DNA of 64,000 nucleotides, taken from the NCBI GenBank assembly GCA_016700175.1, contig CP065003.1, forward strand, positions 2,056,001 to 2,120,000, written 5' to 3'. Positions 1 through 7,885 of this stretch are shown here, piece by piece. The notes beneath the pieces are model-generated. The model was not told the DNA's origin. It worked only from the letters and a program-made list of their open reading frames with translations, and ran no database searches. The translations under genes and the position numbers were made by a program. Source of the DNA: Acidobacteriota bacterium. GTDB taxonomy: Bacteria > Acidobacteriota > Blastocatellia > Pyrinomonadales > Pyrinomonadaceae. The first letter of the stretch is position 1; every line of letters starts with the position of its first letter.

Positions 1-318
1 GATCCGTATGCCGACGCATGCTATACCGACCTGGGGTACGCGGACTATGACGATGCGTACTACAGCGAACCGGTCTATTATTCGGACGCGAAATACAGCA
101 GCGGATATTTCTACGGCGACAGAAGGGACGGCAGATCATTCTACAGGCGTCACAGGAACCTGATCAACATAGGTCTCGCGACCGGAGCCGGAGCAGCGAT
201 CGGTACGATCCTCGGAGGAAAACGCGGCGCGATCATAGGGGCCGGCGTCGGAGCCGGTGCCGGCGCTGTCTACACCTACGGGATCAATCCGAAGGACAAG
301 CGCCGTTACGGCGGTTGA
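1..318 (+). CDS. glycine-zipper protein, C-terminal 105 residues (5' end outside window)
   Basis: An open frame runs from base 1 to a TGA at 316-318 with no start inside the window. The visible product begins with a Tyr/Asp-rich stretch, then a HRNLINIGL box, a Gly/Ala-rich double glycine zipper (GAGAAIG, a GGKRGA turn, GAGVGAGAGA) and the ending YTYGINPKDKRR. The last ~55 residues match the two proteins that follow at 388 and 1161, so this is the first of three tandem paralogs. Glycine-zipper segments pack as membrane or amyloid-like helical hairpins in other families; the role here is unknown. A signal peptide probably lies in the missing part. Confidence 0.8.
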   Translation, partial: DPYADACYTDLGYADYDDAYYSEPVYYSDAKYSSGYFYGDRRDGRSFYRRHRNLINIGLATGAGAAIGTILGGKRGAIIGAGVGAGAGAVYTYGINPKDKRRYGG

Positions 319-387
319 TCGCTCTTTGACCCGATACTCTCCCGTACTCTCCCCTGAGTACTCAATTCAAGACCGAGGAGGACTGAT

Positions 388-915
388 ATGAAGAGGAGAA
401 TACTACTCGCCTTCGCGGCGCTGTTCGTCTTGACCGTGTGCATCCCCGCCATCGCCCAGGCACAGCCGGGGCGGGGAAAGGGACATCCGGTCTTTAAGCG
501 GCATCCGGGAGAGACGGGACAGAGGCGCGCGCGCCAGGCCAGGAACAAGGTCAGGAACCGTGATTGGAGGGCTCGCGAACGCGCCAGGATCGATGCAAGG
601 CGCGACCGCTATTACGGCGATTACGACCGTGATCGGCGCTACCGCGACAGGCGCTACAGGGATCGCGACGACCGTTATTACAACGACGATTACTACTACG
701 ACGACGACTACCGTCGCGACCGTTCGGTATATGACCGCCATCGCAATGCCATAAACATCGGCATCGGAGCGGGTGCCGGCGCGGTGGTCGGCGGAATCGT
801 CGGAGGCAAGAAAGGCGCATTGATCGGAGCCGGTGTCGGAGCGGCGGCAGGAGCCGTGTATACCTACGGCATCAATCCGAAGGACGACAAGCGCCGCCGA
901 AGATACCGCCGTTAA
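388..915 (+). CDS. secreted glycine-zipper protein, Arg/Asp/Tyr-rich (paralog 2 of 3)
   Basis: 175 residues. Residues 1-26 form a Sec signal peptide (MKRR, hydrophobic core, AIAQAQ), so the protein is exported. Residues ~30-115 are low-complexity and rich in Arg, Asp and Tyr (repeats of RYRDRR type). Residues ~117-167 hold the HRN box, two glycine zippers split by GGKKGA, and YTYGINPKDDK shared with both neighbours. A GAGGAGG ribosome site six bases before the ATG fixes the start. A hairpin terminator follows at 936. No catalytic motif is seen. The family resembles YMGG-like or glycine-zipper 2TM surface proteins, and an envelope structural role is only an inference. Confidence 0.85.
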   Translation: MKRRILLAFAALFVLTVCIPAIAQAQPGRGKGHPVFKRHPGETGQRRARQARNKVRNRDWRARERARIDARRDRYYGDYDRDRRYRDRRYRDRDDRYYNDDYYYDDDYRRDRSVYDRHRNAINIGIGAGAGAVVGGIVGGKKGALIGAGVGAAAGAVYTYGINPKDDKRRRRYRR

Positions 916-935
916 ACCAGTCACAAGAGAAACAG

Positions 936-970
936 AAGGACCGTGCCGTTTACTGCACGGTCCTTTCCTT
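936..970 (+). terminator. intrinsic terminator after glycine-zipper gene 2
   Basis: Perfect 11-bp stem (936-946 with 955-965), 8-nt loop, then a T-rich tail TCCTTTT. It separates this gene from the third paralog, so the paralogs are probably transcribed separately. Confidence 0.8.
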
Positions 971-1160
971 TTGAACCCAGGCTGAATGTAAGGATTTGTA
1001 AATTCCTGATTTTATGAGCTTTACAGGCGCGGCTTCGCGAATCGGGGCGCAACGGCATTCACTTTAGTTCTCATCGAAGGGCCGCAGTCGAGAACGCTGC
1101 TTCTCCCGCCTCCCCGGACAAGACTCTCCTCGGATCACTCTACAGAAAGGAGAAATGACA

Positions 1161-1514
1161 ATGAAAAGGACATTGATAGTATTCGCAGCAGCAGCACTCT
1201 TATTCGTATCTATGCCGCTCGCGGCAAACGCGCAAACAAGCGGAAAGAGATACTACCGCGAGGACCGGCAGACGAACCGCCAGTACAAACGCGACAAGAA
1301 AGACAAGAACTTCTATGAGAAGCACCGGAACGTACTCAATGTCGCGATCGGCGGCGGCGCCGGAGCGATAATCGGAGCTCTTCTGGGCGGAAAGAAAGGC
1401 GCGCTGATCGGCGCGGGAGTCGGAGCGGGGGCCGGGGCCGTTTACACTTACGGCATCGATCCCAAGGACGACAAGAAGAAGAAGAAAAGGCGCTGGCAAA
1501 GGCGCCAGCAGTAG
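1161..1514 (+). CDS. secreted glycine-zipper protein, short form (paralog 3 of 3)
   Basis: 117 residues from the ATG at 1161. An in-frame ATG at 1155 also exists, but the AAAGGAG ribosome site at 1146-1152 is only 2 nt from it and 8 nt from 1161, so 1161 is preferred. The product has a signal peptide (MKRTLIVFAAAALLF, then ANAQ), a short Arg/Lys/Tyr linker, and the same HRNVLNVAIGGGAGA / GGKKGA / YTYGIDPKDDK module as its two upstream paralogs. The linker is about 55 residues shorter than in paralog 2. It ends in a Lys/Arg-rich tail and is followed by a strong terminator. Function unknown; envelope association is inferred from the signal peptide and zipper. Confidence 0.85.
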   Translation: MKRTLIVFAAAALLFVSMPLAANAQTSGKRYYREDRQTNRQYKRDKKDKNFYEKHRNVLNVAIGGGAGAIIGALLGGKKGALIGAGVGAGAGAVYTYGIDPKDDKKKKKRRWQRRQQ

Positions 1515-1534
1515 CATCAGTGCTGACGAAAAAG

Positions 1535-1570
1535 AGCCCCGGCGGGAGTCGTTCCCGCCGGGGCTTCTTC
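1535..1570 (+). terminator. intrinsic terminator after glycine-zipper gene 3
   Basis: Perfect 13-bp G+C-rich stem (1535-1547 with 1553-1565), 5-nt loop, then TCTTCATTT. Closes the three-gene paralog cluster. Confidence 0.85.
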
Positions 1571-1579
1571 ATTTGCGTG

Positions 1580-2300
1580 ATGCTTCGCCGCCAAAGCGGC
1601 TCAGAAAATTGGTTTCGCCTTGTACCCGGGGCTGCGCCTGCGGCTTGCCCCGGGCTAACATCCGTAGCCGCTTCGCGGCATTCGACCGAACCGACAACGA
1701 TACGAATTCTGAGATGATCGACCCAATAGACCCGACAGACCGAACAGAGGCGACGCCGCTAACGCGGCTTAGAAAATTGGTTTCGCCTTGTACCCGGGGC
1801 TGCGCCTGCGGCTTGCCCCGGGCTAATATCCGCAGCCGCTCCGCGGCATTCTACCGAACCGACGACGATACGAATTCTGAGATGATCGACCCAATAGACC
1901 CGACAGACCGAACAGAGGCGACGCCGCTAACGCGGCTTAGAAAATTGGTTTCGCCTTGTACCCGGGGCTACGCCTGCGGCTTGCCCCCGGGCTAATATCC
2001 GTAGCCGCTCCGCGGCATTCTACCGAACCGACGACGATATGATTTCTGAAATGATCGACCCAATAGACCCGAAAGACTCGATCGACTCAACAGACTGAAC
2101 AGAGGTGCCGCCGCTAAAGCGGCTCGTGAGATGGGTGACCCGCTTACCCGGGGTTTCGCTTCGCTTCACCCCGGGCTAACATCCGTAGCCGCTCCGCGGC
2201 ATTCGACCAAACCGACGACGATACGAATTCTGAGATGATCGACCCAATAGACCCGACAGACTCAACCGACCCGATAGACTCGATCGACTTGACAGACCGA
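1580..2300. repeat. tandem array of ~168-bp hairpin-rich units
   Basis: The motif AGAAAATTGGTTTCGCC recurs at 1603, 1771 and 1939, exactly 168 bp apart, with a diverged fourth unit from ~2106. Each unit contains three palindromes: a GCCGC-CGCGGC pair, a CCCGGGGC...GCCCCGGG hairpin, and a second GCCGC..GCGGC. It also has an A/C-rich tract of degenerate GACCCRAYAGAC decamers. Frames running through it are repetitive and carry no ribosome site, so the stretch is treated as non-coding. It fills the 794-bp space between convergent genes. Confidence 0.85.
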
Positions 2301-2308
2301 ACAGACTG

Positions 2309-3787
2309 TCAATTAAAGCTGTCCAAATCCGTCAGGTCCTCGTAGATCATCCCCTTCCGGTCGCGCTTCGCCTTCGTGATCGCCTCGAACCCGCCGTCCT
2401 CGCTTCTCGAGATCAGGTTGTGGGCGTACAGCCCCTCGAGCACGAATTCGCAGGCCGAAACCAGAGTCGCCTTGTCCTTGCGGTCCAGTGCCAGAGGCGT
2501 CGAAGCGGAATCGATAAGTTCCGGAACAGAATCGACAAGAACCATGCACTCGTCCGCGCCCGCCGTGTCCGAAAGCAAAAGCTTGTTGCCCTGGTCGAAC
2601 CACTCGATCGCCGGTTGGAAATCGATGCCCAGCATGAATCCTTCATAGATCACGCCGCACGCGCGCTTGATCAGATCGCGCGCGATCTTCTCGGCACCGA
2701 CCTGCTCCCCTTCGTACTCGAGCTCTATCTTGCCGGTCATCGCGGGTATCGCAGCGTAAATGTCGGAAATCCGGGGAACAATCTTCTTTTCGCCGGTTTT
2801 CAGTGCGCGCCTTTCGGCATTTGAGACAGCGAGCTCGAGAACCGAGATCGGGAACCGCTGCGAAACACCCGACATCTTGTCGATCCGGTTGTCGTCGCGC
2901 GCCTCGAACGCGATCTGCTCGATGATCTCGGCGACAAACTCGGGAACCTCAAGCTCGAAACCTTCCATCCCCTCTCGCTTCGTCCACGACTCCTGAGCAG
3001 TGATCCGGATCCCGGTCTGAAGCTCTTTCGGATAGTGCGTGTGGATCTCGGCCCCGATCCTGTCCTTCAGCGGGGTGATTATCTTGCCTCTCGCCGTGTA
3101 GTCTTCGGGGTTCGCGGAAAACACGATCAGAAGGTCAAGCGGAAGACGGACCGGATAGCCTTTTATCTGCACATCGCCCTCCTGCATTATGTTGAACAAA
3201 CCCACCTGTATCTTTCCCGCAAGGTCCGGGAGTTCGTTCATCGCGAATATCCCCCGGTTGGCCCTCGGAAGCATCCCGAAGTGAATCGTCAGTTCGTCGC
3301 TCAAAAGGTGACCGCCCTTCGCGGCCTTGATCGGATCAACGTCTCCGATGATGTCCGCGATCGTGACATCGGGTGTCGCGAGTTTCTCCACGAACCGGTT
3401 CTCACGCGTCACCCAGTCGATCTTTGTTTCGTCGCCGTGCAGTTCGATCTGCTGCCGTCCGTACGCGCTGAGCGGAGCGAAGGGATCATCATTGATCTCG
3501 GAGCCGGCGATGATCGGCATTTCTTCGTCGAGAAGCTCGGTCAGCTGCCGTATGATCCGGCTCTTCGCCTGGCCCCTCAGGCCGAGGAGGATCATATTGT
3601 GCTTCGCGAGGACCGCGTTCACGATCTGCGGAACGACAGATTCGTCGTACCCGATGATCCCCCGGAAGAGGGGCTCGCCGGCGGTCAGTTTCGCAATCAG
3701 GTTCGAACGCAGCTCGTCCTTGACGGTCCGCGGCCGGTATCCGCTCTTTTTCAGTTCTCCGAGGGTCGATGGTTTCGGTTTCGGCAT
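2309..3787 (-). CDS. MoxR / Mg-chelatase-like AAA+ ATPase
   Basis: 492 residues. The N-terminal half reads as an AAA+ module of the chelatase/MoxR clade: Walker A-like GLRGQAKS at 69-76, a long insert, Walker B-like GIFAMNEL near 190, a sensor-1-like IVFSANPED, and an arginine-bearing helical lid (GVSQRFPISVLE). MoxR-type ATPases act as remodelling chaperones, usually with a von Willebrand A domain partner; none is adjacent here. The P-loop departs from GxxxxGK[ST] (Ala-Lys-Ser after Gln) but keeps the Lys-Ser pair. Many bacteria encode this long single-gene form, often labelled magnesium chelatase or sigma-54-interacting protein. The client is unknown. The gene appears monocistronic. Confidence 0.8.
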   Translation of the reverse strand: MPKPKPSTLGELKKSGYRPRTVKDELRSNLIAKLTAGEPLFRGIIGYDESVVPQIVNAVLAKHNMILLGLRGQAKSRIIRQLTELLDEEMPIIAGSEINDDPFAPLSAYGRQQIELHGDETKIDWVTRENRFVEKLATPDVTIADIIGDVDPIKAAKGGHLLSDELTIHFGMLPRANRGIFAMNELPDLAGKIQVGLFNIMQEGDVQIKGYPVRLPLDLLIVFSANPEDYTARGKIITPLKDRIGAEIHTHYPKELQTGIRITAQESWTKREGMEGFELEVPEFVAEIIEQIAFEARDDNRIDKMSGVSQRFPISVLELAVSNAERRALKTGEKKIVPRISDIYAAIPAMTGKIELEYEGEQVGAEKIARDLIKRACGVIYEGFMLGIDFQPAIEWFDQGNKLLLSDTAGADECMVLVDSVPELIDSASTPLALDRKDKATLVSACEFVLEGLYAHNLISRSEDGGFEAITKAKRDRKGMIYEDLTDLDSFN

Positions 3788-3871
3788 AATACAAACGAGT
3801 CAATTCAATCGCGCTTCGATCGTGCGCCGGAAGCGCTTACGTACACCTTCGAATTACGGGGTTTTCTCGAT

Positions 3872-4354
3872 TCATTCCATCTTATCAAAATCGACCTGCT
3901 CGCCGCTCCTCGGCATATGCCGGAATCCATTTGCATCGATTGCTTCTATGTCATTCCGGATCTTTGTTCCTTCGCTGCGAGAAGTATTCTGCAGGGATTC
4001 GATCCAGCACACCAACTGCCTGGAAATTGCCTCCGCCGACGATCTCAATGTCTGCACCTGGTGCTTCTTGCTCCGGAAGTTGGGGACGCTGCCGAAGATA
4101 TGCGTCAGCGAGCGGCATTCGCCGCAGGATCCCCTCGCGATGTACAGGAAACGGATGAGCTCGGTGTCCGAACCGCGCTCGAACCCTTCAGCGATGTTCC
4201 TGGAGATGGAAACGGAGGCCCTTTCGATCTGGTTTTTCAGGTCGCCCAGATCACCGAAAAGGCCCCTTGACTGGGAAGTGAACTCAAAGACGTTTACGGA
4301 GAAATCGATGGCGTCCTTCCATACAGGAAGGTCCTCGAAGCGTTTGTATTGCAT
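3872..4354 (-). CDS. four-helix-bundle protein (23S rRNA intervening-sequence protein family)
   Basis: 160 residues. The N-terminus MQYKRFEDLPVWKDA and the central NIAEGFERGSDTE / RFLYIARGSCGE motifs are hallmarks of the IVP/S23 family of four-helix bundles. Family members were first seen inside intervening sequences of split 23S rRNA genes but are far more often free-standing, as here; their role is not settled. AAAGGAGC nine bases upstream of the ATG supports the start. The C-terminus beyond residue ~125 is longer than the usual ~120-residue family size and is not recognisable. No rRNA lies nearby. Confidence 0.85.
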   Translation of the reverse strand: MQYKRFEDLPVWKDAIDFSVNVFEFTSQSRGLFGDLGDLKNQIERASVSISRNIAEGFERGSDTELIRFLYIARGSCGECRSLTHIFGSVPNFRSKKHQVQTLRSSAEAISRQLVCWIESLQNTSRSEGTKIRNDIEAIDANGFRHMPRSGEQVDFDKME

Positions 4355-4555
4355 TGTGAGGTGCTCCTTTCAAAAATGTGAGAGTCGTTATCCGCAGACG
4401 GCAGAGTGTGAGGCAATCGGCGGATGCTCGAACGTGGTGTTCGGCCGGGAATGTTAGCAAGGTAGAATTCCGGCGGTCAAGGTCCTGAGGAACACGTTTC
4501 GTCGCTGGATCTGTTTGGCGAGGGGAATGAATTTACCGACCGACGCGCCTTCGGA

Positions 4556-4882
4556 TCAGAATCTGCGTCGCAGCTCGCCGACCAGATAGATCACCGGCTC
4601 TTCGCCGATCACGCGCGCCGTGTGATACGCATTTGCCGGCACCAGATCGCGGTCCCCCGGCTCCAGGATCACACTCTCGAGCGTCTCGATCTGGATCTCC
4701 ATCGAACCCGATATTATCCAGTGGGACTGAGCTTCCGCGTGTTTGTGGTTTCCGTAGAACGCTCCGGGCTGATCCGCCCACTGAAAAACAGAGAATCCGG
4801 CCTGCTCGAAAAGGTAGCGCATATGCGCCGGATTAGGGTCGTACACTTCTTCCCATCTCCAAACCAAATGCTCTATTCTCAT
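4556..4882 (-). CDS. cupin-domain protein
   Basis: 108 residues. A single small cupin barrel: motif 1 around HKHAEAQSHWIISGSME (three His plus a Glu in the metal positions) and motif 2 around PGDRDLVPANAYHTA. A longer frame extends upstream, but the ATG at 4882 overlaps the stop of the symporter gene in an ATGA, so translational coupling fixes this start. It is the third gene of a DinB-symporter-cupin operon. Cupins of this size are often metal-binding sensors or small isomerases. The substrate cannot be read from sequence. Confidence 0.85.
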   Translation of the reverse strand: MRIEHLVWRWEEVYDPNPAHMRYLFEQAGFSVFQWADQPGAFYGNHKHAEAQSHWIISGSMEIQIETLESVILEPGDRDLVPANAYHTARVIGEEPVIYLVGELRRRF

Positions 4883-6318
4883 CCTCTTTCTCTTTGAACG
4901 CTCGAAAGGCTGACCAAGATCGTCGCCGCGGCGCTCCCGATGAACGCAGGGACAAGTTCGTACATATCCCAGATCTCCGCACGGAAGAACGGGACCAGTT
5001 TCCATAAGAATACCAAAGTTCCGCCCGTGACCATTCCCGCCATCGCTCCGGCCCTGGTTGTCCCGTCCCAAAACATCGCGAGAAGCGAGGGCGGCCCGAT
5101 CGTCGCTCCGAGGCCCGCCCAGGCGAACAGGACCAGCCAGAACACGACATCTTCTGCGAGGAATCCGAAAACCAGAGCTGCCGCGACAAGCAGCAAGACC
5201 ACGATTCGGCTGAGCAGAACGAGTTTCTTCTCATCGACCTCTTTTTCTTTCAGGTAGAGCTTTTGGTAAAGATCGCGGACGAACCCGGAGGCCGCAACAA
5301 GCAGTTGCGAATCGGCGGACGACATTATAGCCGAGAAGATAGCAGCGATGATCAGCCCGAACAGAAGCGGATGCAGGACCTGGGAGGCGAGATGCGGGAA
5401 CGCCTGCTCGGCATCGGCTCCAGGAAGCATCGAGGCCTCCGGGAAATACGCGCGCGCAGCGATGCCGATCAGAAGAGCGCCTGCGGCGAGGACGACATTC
5501 CAGAATGTGCCGATTATCGCTGCGAACCAAAGGTCTTCCTTCTTTCGGATCGACATGAACCTGACGACAATGTGCGGGTTCCCGGGTGATCCGAGTCCGA
5601 TCCCGAGGAGCCCGATCGTGGCACCAAGACCGAGCGCGGCGGGATCGAAGAACGAAGTGTTTGCGGCCATCGACGCTTCGTAAACCGTCGCCCAGCCGCC
5701 GAAATTCAGGATCGCGATAACCGGCAGCACGACGAGAGCGAGCAGCATGCAGAAGGCCTGGATCACGTCGGTCTTGCTGACGGCCATAAACCCTCCGAGC
5801 AGCGTGTACGTGAGGATGATCGCGGCGGTCAGGAACACGCCGGTCGTCTCGTCGATCCCGAAACTGCTGAAGAACGCCTTGCCTCCGGCGACGAACTGAG
5901 CCGAAACGTACGCGACCATAAAGACGGCGATGATCACGACAAGCAATCTTCGCAGATAGCCGCCTTTGTCGCCGAGCTTTGCGGCGAAGAAATCGGGGAT
6001 GGTGATGCAGTCGTTCTCCTCGGTGTACTGCCTGAGCTTCGGGGCGTAGAAGAAGAACATCAGGCATTCGACCGTGATGTATCCCACGGCCGCCCACATC
6101 GCGGTGATGCCGTTCGTGTACGCGACGCCCACGAAGCCCAGAAGAAGCCAGGCGCTCCTGCCTGATGCTACCGCCGAGAGCGCGACGACCCATCGGTTGA
6201 GAGAGCGTCCGGCGAGGAAATAGCTGCCGACGCCCTCGGAAGATGCGCGCGCCGAAACGACGCCGATCACTACGAGCGCGAGGAGGTAGGCTATGAATCC
6301 GATCGCGGAGAGGTTCAT
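4879..6318 (-). CDS. sodium:solute symporter, PutP-like
   Basis: 479 residues with about 12-13 hydrophobic segments. Diagnostic SSS-family stretches are GSYFLAGRSLNRWVVALSA near the N-terminus, GGFMAVSKTDVIQA, and the family signature IFSAIMSSADSQLLVAAS. The closest remembered match is the Na+/proline symporter PutP, since the SPGNPHIVVRFMSI and SAIMSSADSQLL segments resemble it, but solute specificity is inferred. The start overlaps the end of the DinB gene by 4 nt (ATGA), and its own stop overlaps the cupin start the same way, so the three genes form a translationally coupled operon. Confidence 0.88.
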   Translation of the reverse strand: MNLSAIGFIAYLLALVVIGVVSARASSEGVGSYFLAGRSLNRWVVALSAVASGRSAWLLLGFVGVAYTNGITAMWAAVGYITVECLMFFFYAPKLRQYTEENDCITIPDFFAAKLGDKGGYLRRLLVVIIAVFMVAYVSAQFVAGGKAFFSSFGIDETTGVFLTAAIILTYTLLGGFMAVSKTDVIQAFCMLLALVVLPVIAILNFGGWATVYEASMAANTSFFDPAALGLGATIGLLGIGLGSPGNPHIVVRFMSIRKKEDLWFAAIIGTFWNVVLAAGALLIGIAARAYFPEASMLPGADAEQAFPHLASQVLHPLLFGLIIAAIFSAIMSSADSQLLVAASGFVRDLYQKLYLKEKEVDEKKLVLLSRIVVLLLVAAALVFGFLAEDVVFWLVLFAWAGLGATIGPPSLLAMFWDGTTRAGAMAGMVTGGTLVFLWKLVPFFRAEIWDMYELVPAFIGSAAATILVSLSSVQRERG

Positions 6319-6845
6319 TCAGCGGCAGACAAGAGGCGCTTCAGCATAAGGATCTGGCCCTTGTGCTGGGCCTCGTGATCGATCAGGTGATGGAGGATCC
6401 ATCGGAGGCTCTTCTCGATCTTCACTCCGTTCGAGCGTTCGCGGATGAAATACCGGTCGAGGTCGGTATCGGAGAACGCGGATAGAAGATCGCGCGTCTT
6501 CGCGGTAATCCGGTCGATCTCGGCGACGCAGTCCACCGCGGACATGCCCGTGGGTTCGTTCCCCTCTTCGAGGACATCCCAGAAACGGGTCGCTTCCAGT
6601 TCCTCATCGATCGCGCCGCCGTTGACGACGCATTGGATCCACCACCATTCGGCCTCGCCGCAGTGGAGGATCAGCTGGGCGATCGTGTGGGTATCGGGTC
6701 GGAGCCTGGCGTGCGCGATGTCGTCCGGGATCTCTTTCGCGATCTCCCTCAGCTGCGCGCGGACCTCTTCCATCCCGGCGAGGTAGTAACCGATGCCGGG
6801 TGCGGCGCCTTCGACGGGCGTGAGCGTTTCTTTTCCACGTTTCAT
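6315..6845 (-). CDS. DinB-family protein
   Basis: 176 residues. A helical DinB/YfiT-type fold is suggested by three spaced histidine sites, the usual metal ligands: LILHCGEAEWWW, then HHLIDHEAQHKGQI near the C-terminus. Family members are metal-dependent thiol transferases or damage-inducible proteins of mostly unknown activity. It is the first gene of the operon and overlaps the symporter start in ATGA. A second, only distantly similar DinB protein lies at 14099-14674. No SOS box is evident upstream. Confidence 0.82.
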   Translation of the reverse strand: MKRGKETLTPVEGAAPGIGYYLAGMEEVRAQLREIAKEIPDDIAHARLRPDTHTIAQLILHCGEAEWWWIQCVVNGGAIDEELEATRFWDVLEEGNEPTGMSAVDCVAEIDRITAKTRDLLSAFSDTDLDRYFIRERSNGVKIEKSLRWILHHLIDHEAQHKGQILMLKRLLSAAE

Positions 6846-6974
6846 GGACGGAATGATTGTTCAGAACGGGCGGTTTTGGCAAGGGCGGGAGGAAACAGGA
6901 TGGAAAGGATAGAAAGGATTGTTCGATTTCTCCACGCCAGAGTTCCCTTTCAGCTCATTAGTCTTTGAGGAAGA

Positions 6975-7810
6975 GATTAACCACAGGAGCACGGAGGAAT
7001 TCACAGAGAGCATAGGGATTTTCAAGTATCTCTCCGTGACCTCTGTGCAAACCTCGGTGCTCTCTGTGGTTAATCCCTTCTTCGCTCGATGCGGGAGAAG
7101 AGTTTACCGCAGAGGACGCAGAGGACCACGCAAAGGACGCGTAGGGGAATTCGAAGTCGCTTTGCGGCCTTTGCGAAGAACTTTGTGTCCTTTGCGGTTA
7201 GCTGTCTTTCGAAAGTGGATCTACCACAGAGCACACAGAGGACTTCACAGAGGGCACGAAGTCTCCAAAGTACCTCTCCGTGGCCTTTGTGCAAACCTCG
7301 GTGCCCTCTGTGGTTAATCACTTGTTTGGACGACGCGGGAGAAGAATTTACCGCAAAGGACGCAGAGGTCCACGCAAAGGGCGCGTAGGGGAATTCGAAG
7401 TCACTTTGCGGCCTTTGCGAAGAACTTTGTCTCCTTTGCGGTTAGCTGTCTTTCGAAAGTGGATCTACCACAGAGCACACAGAGGACTTCACAGAGGGCA
7501 CGAAGTCTCCAAAGTACCTCTCCGTGGCCTTTGTGCAAACCTCGGTGCCCTCTGTGGTTAATCACTTGTTTGGACGACGCGGGAGAAGAATTTACCGCAA
7601 AGGACGCAGAGGTCCACGCAAAAGGGCGCGGCGGGGAATTCTAAGTCACTTTGCGGCCTTTGCGAAGAACTTTGTGTCCTTTGCGGTTAGCTGTCTTTGG
7701 AAAGTGGATCTACCACAGAGCACACAGAGGACTTCACAGAGGTCAGTGAGGTATCTCGCATTCCTCTGTGCTCTCTGTGTAAACCTCAGTGCCCTCTGTG
7801 GTTAACCTGA
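6975..7810. repeat. array of seven inverted-repeat modules of two alternating types
   Basis: This covers most of the 1040-bp space between 6846 and 7885. Type A modules (about 6975-7075, 7223-7319, 7467-7563, 7711-7806) start ACCACAGAG and end CTCTGTGGT. Type B modules (about 7105-7201, 7349-7445, 7593-7690) start ACCGCAAAG and end CTTTGCGGT. Each has arms of ~35 bp. A plus B make a 244-bp unit, and the second and third units are almost identical. Apparent ORFs here encode His/Arg/Gly repeats in several frames on both strands, so they are taken as spurious. Confidence 0.88.
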
Positions 7811-7885
7811 CTCTGGAACATTACATCCGCGGCGTTGCCTATTTTCGCCCTCGCTAACGCGCGGGCTACTGACCCGATTCACGAT

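Noticed and set aside
1573..1995. 140-codon ORF through the 168-bp array
   Set aside because: 168 is a multiple of three, so the frame stays open trivially; no ribosome site and no conserved domain.
3035..4270. 411-codon plus-strand ORF spanning the ATPase and the four-helix-bundle genes
   Set aside because: Opposite strand to two genes with recognisable families; no motifs.
7070..7805. Overlapping ORFs encoding His/Arg/Gly-rich repeats (HRGHRGLHKGH type)
   Set aside because: Same sequence yields open frames on both strands through the inverted repeats; characteristic spurious translations.
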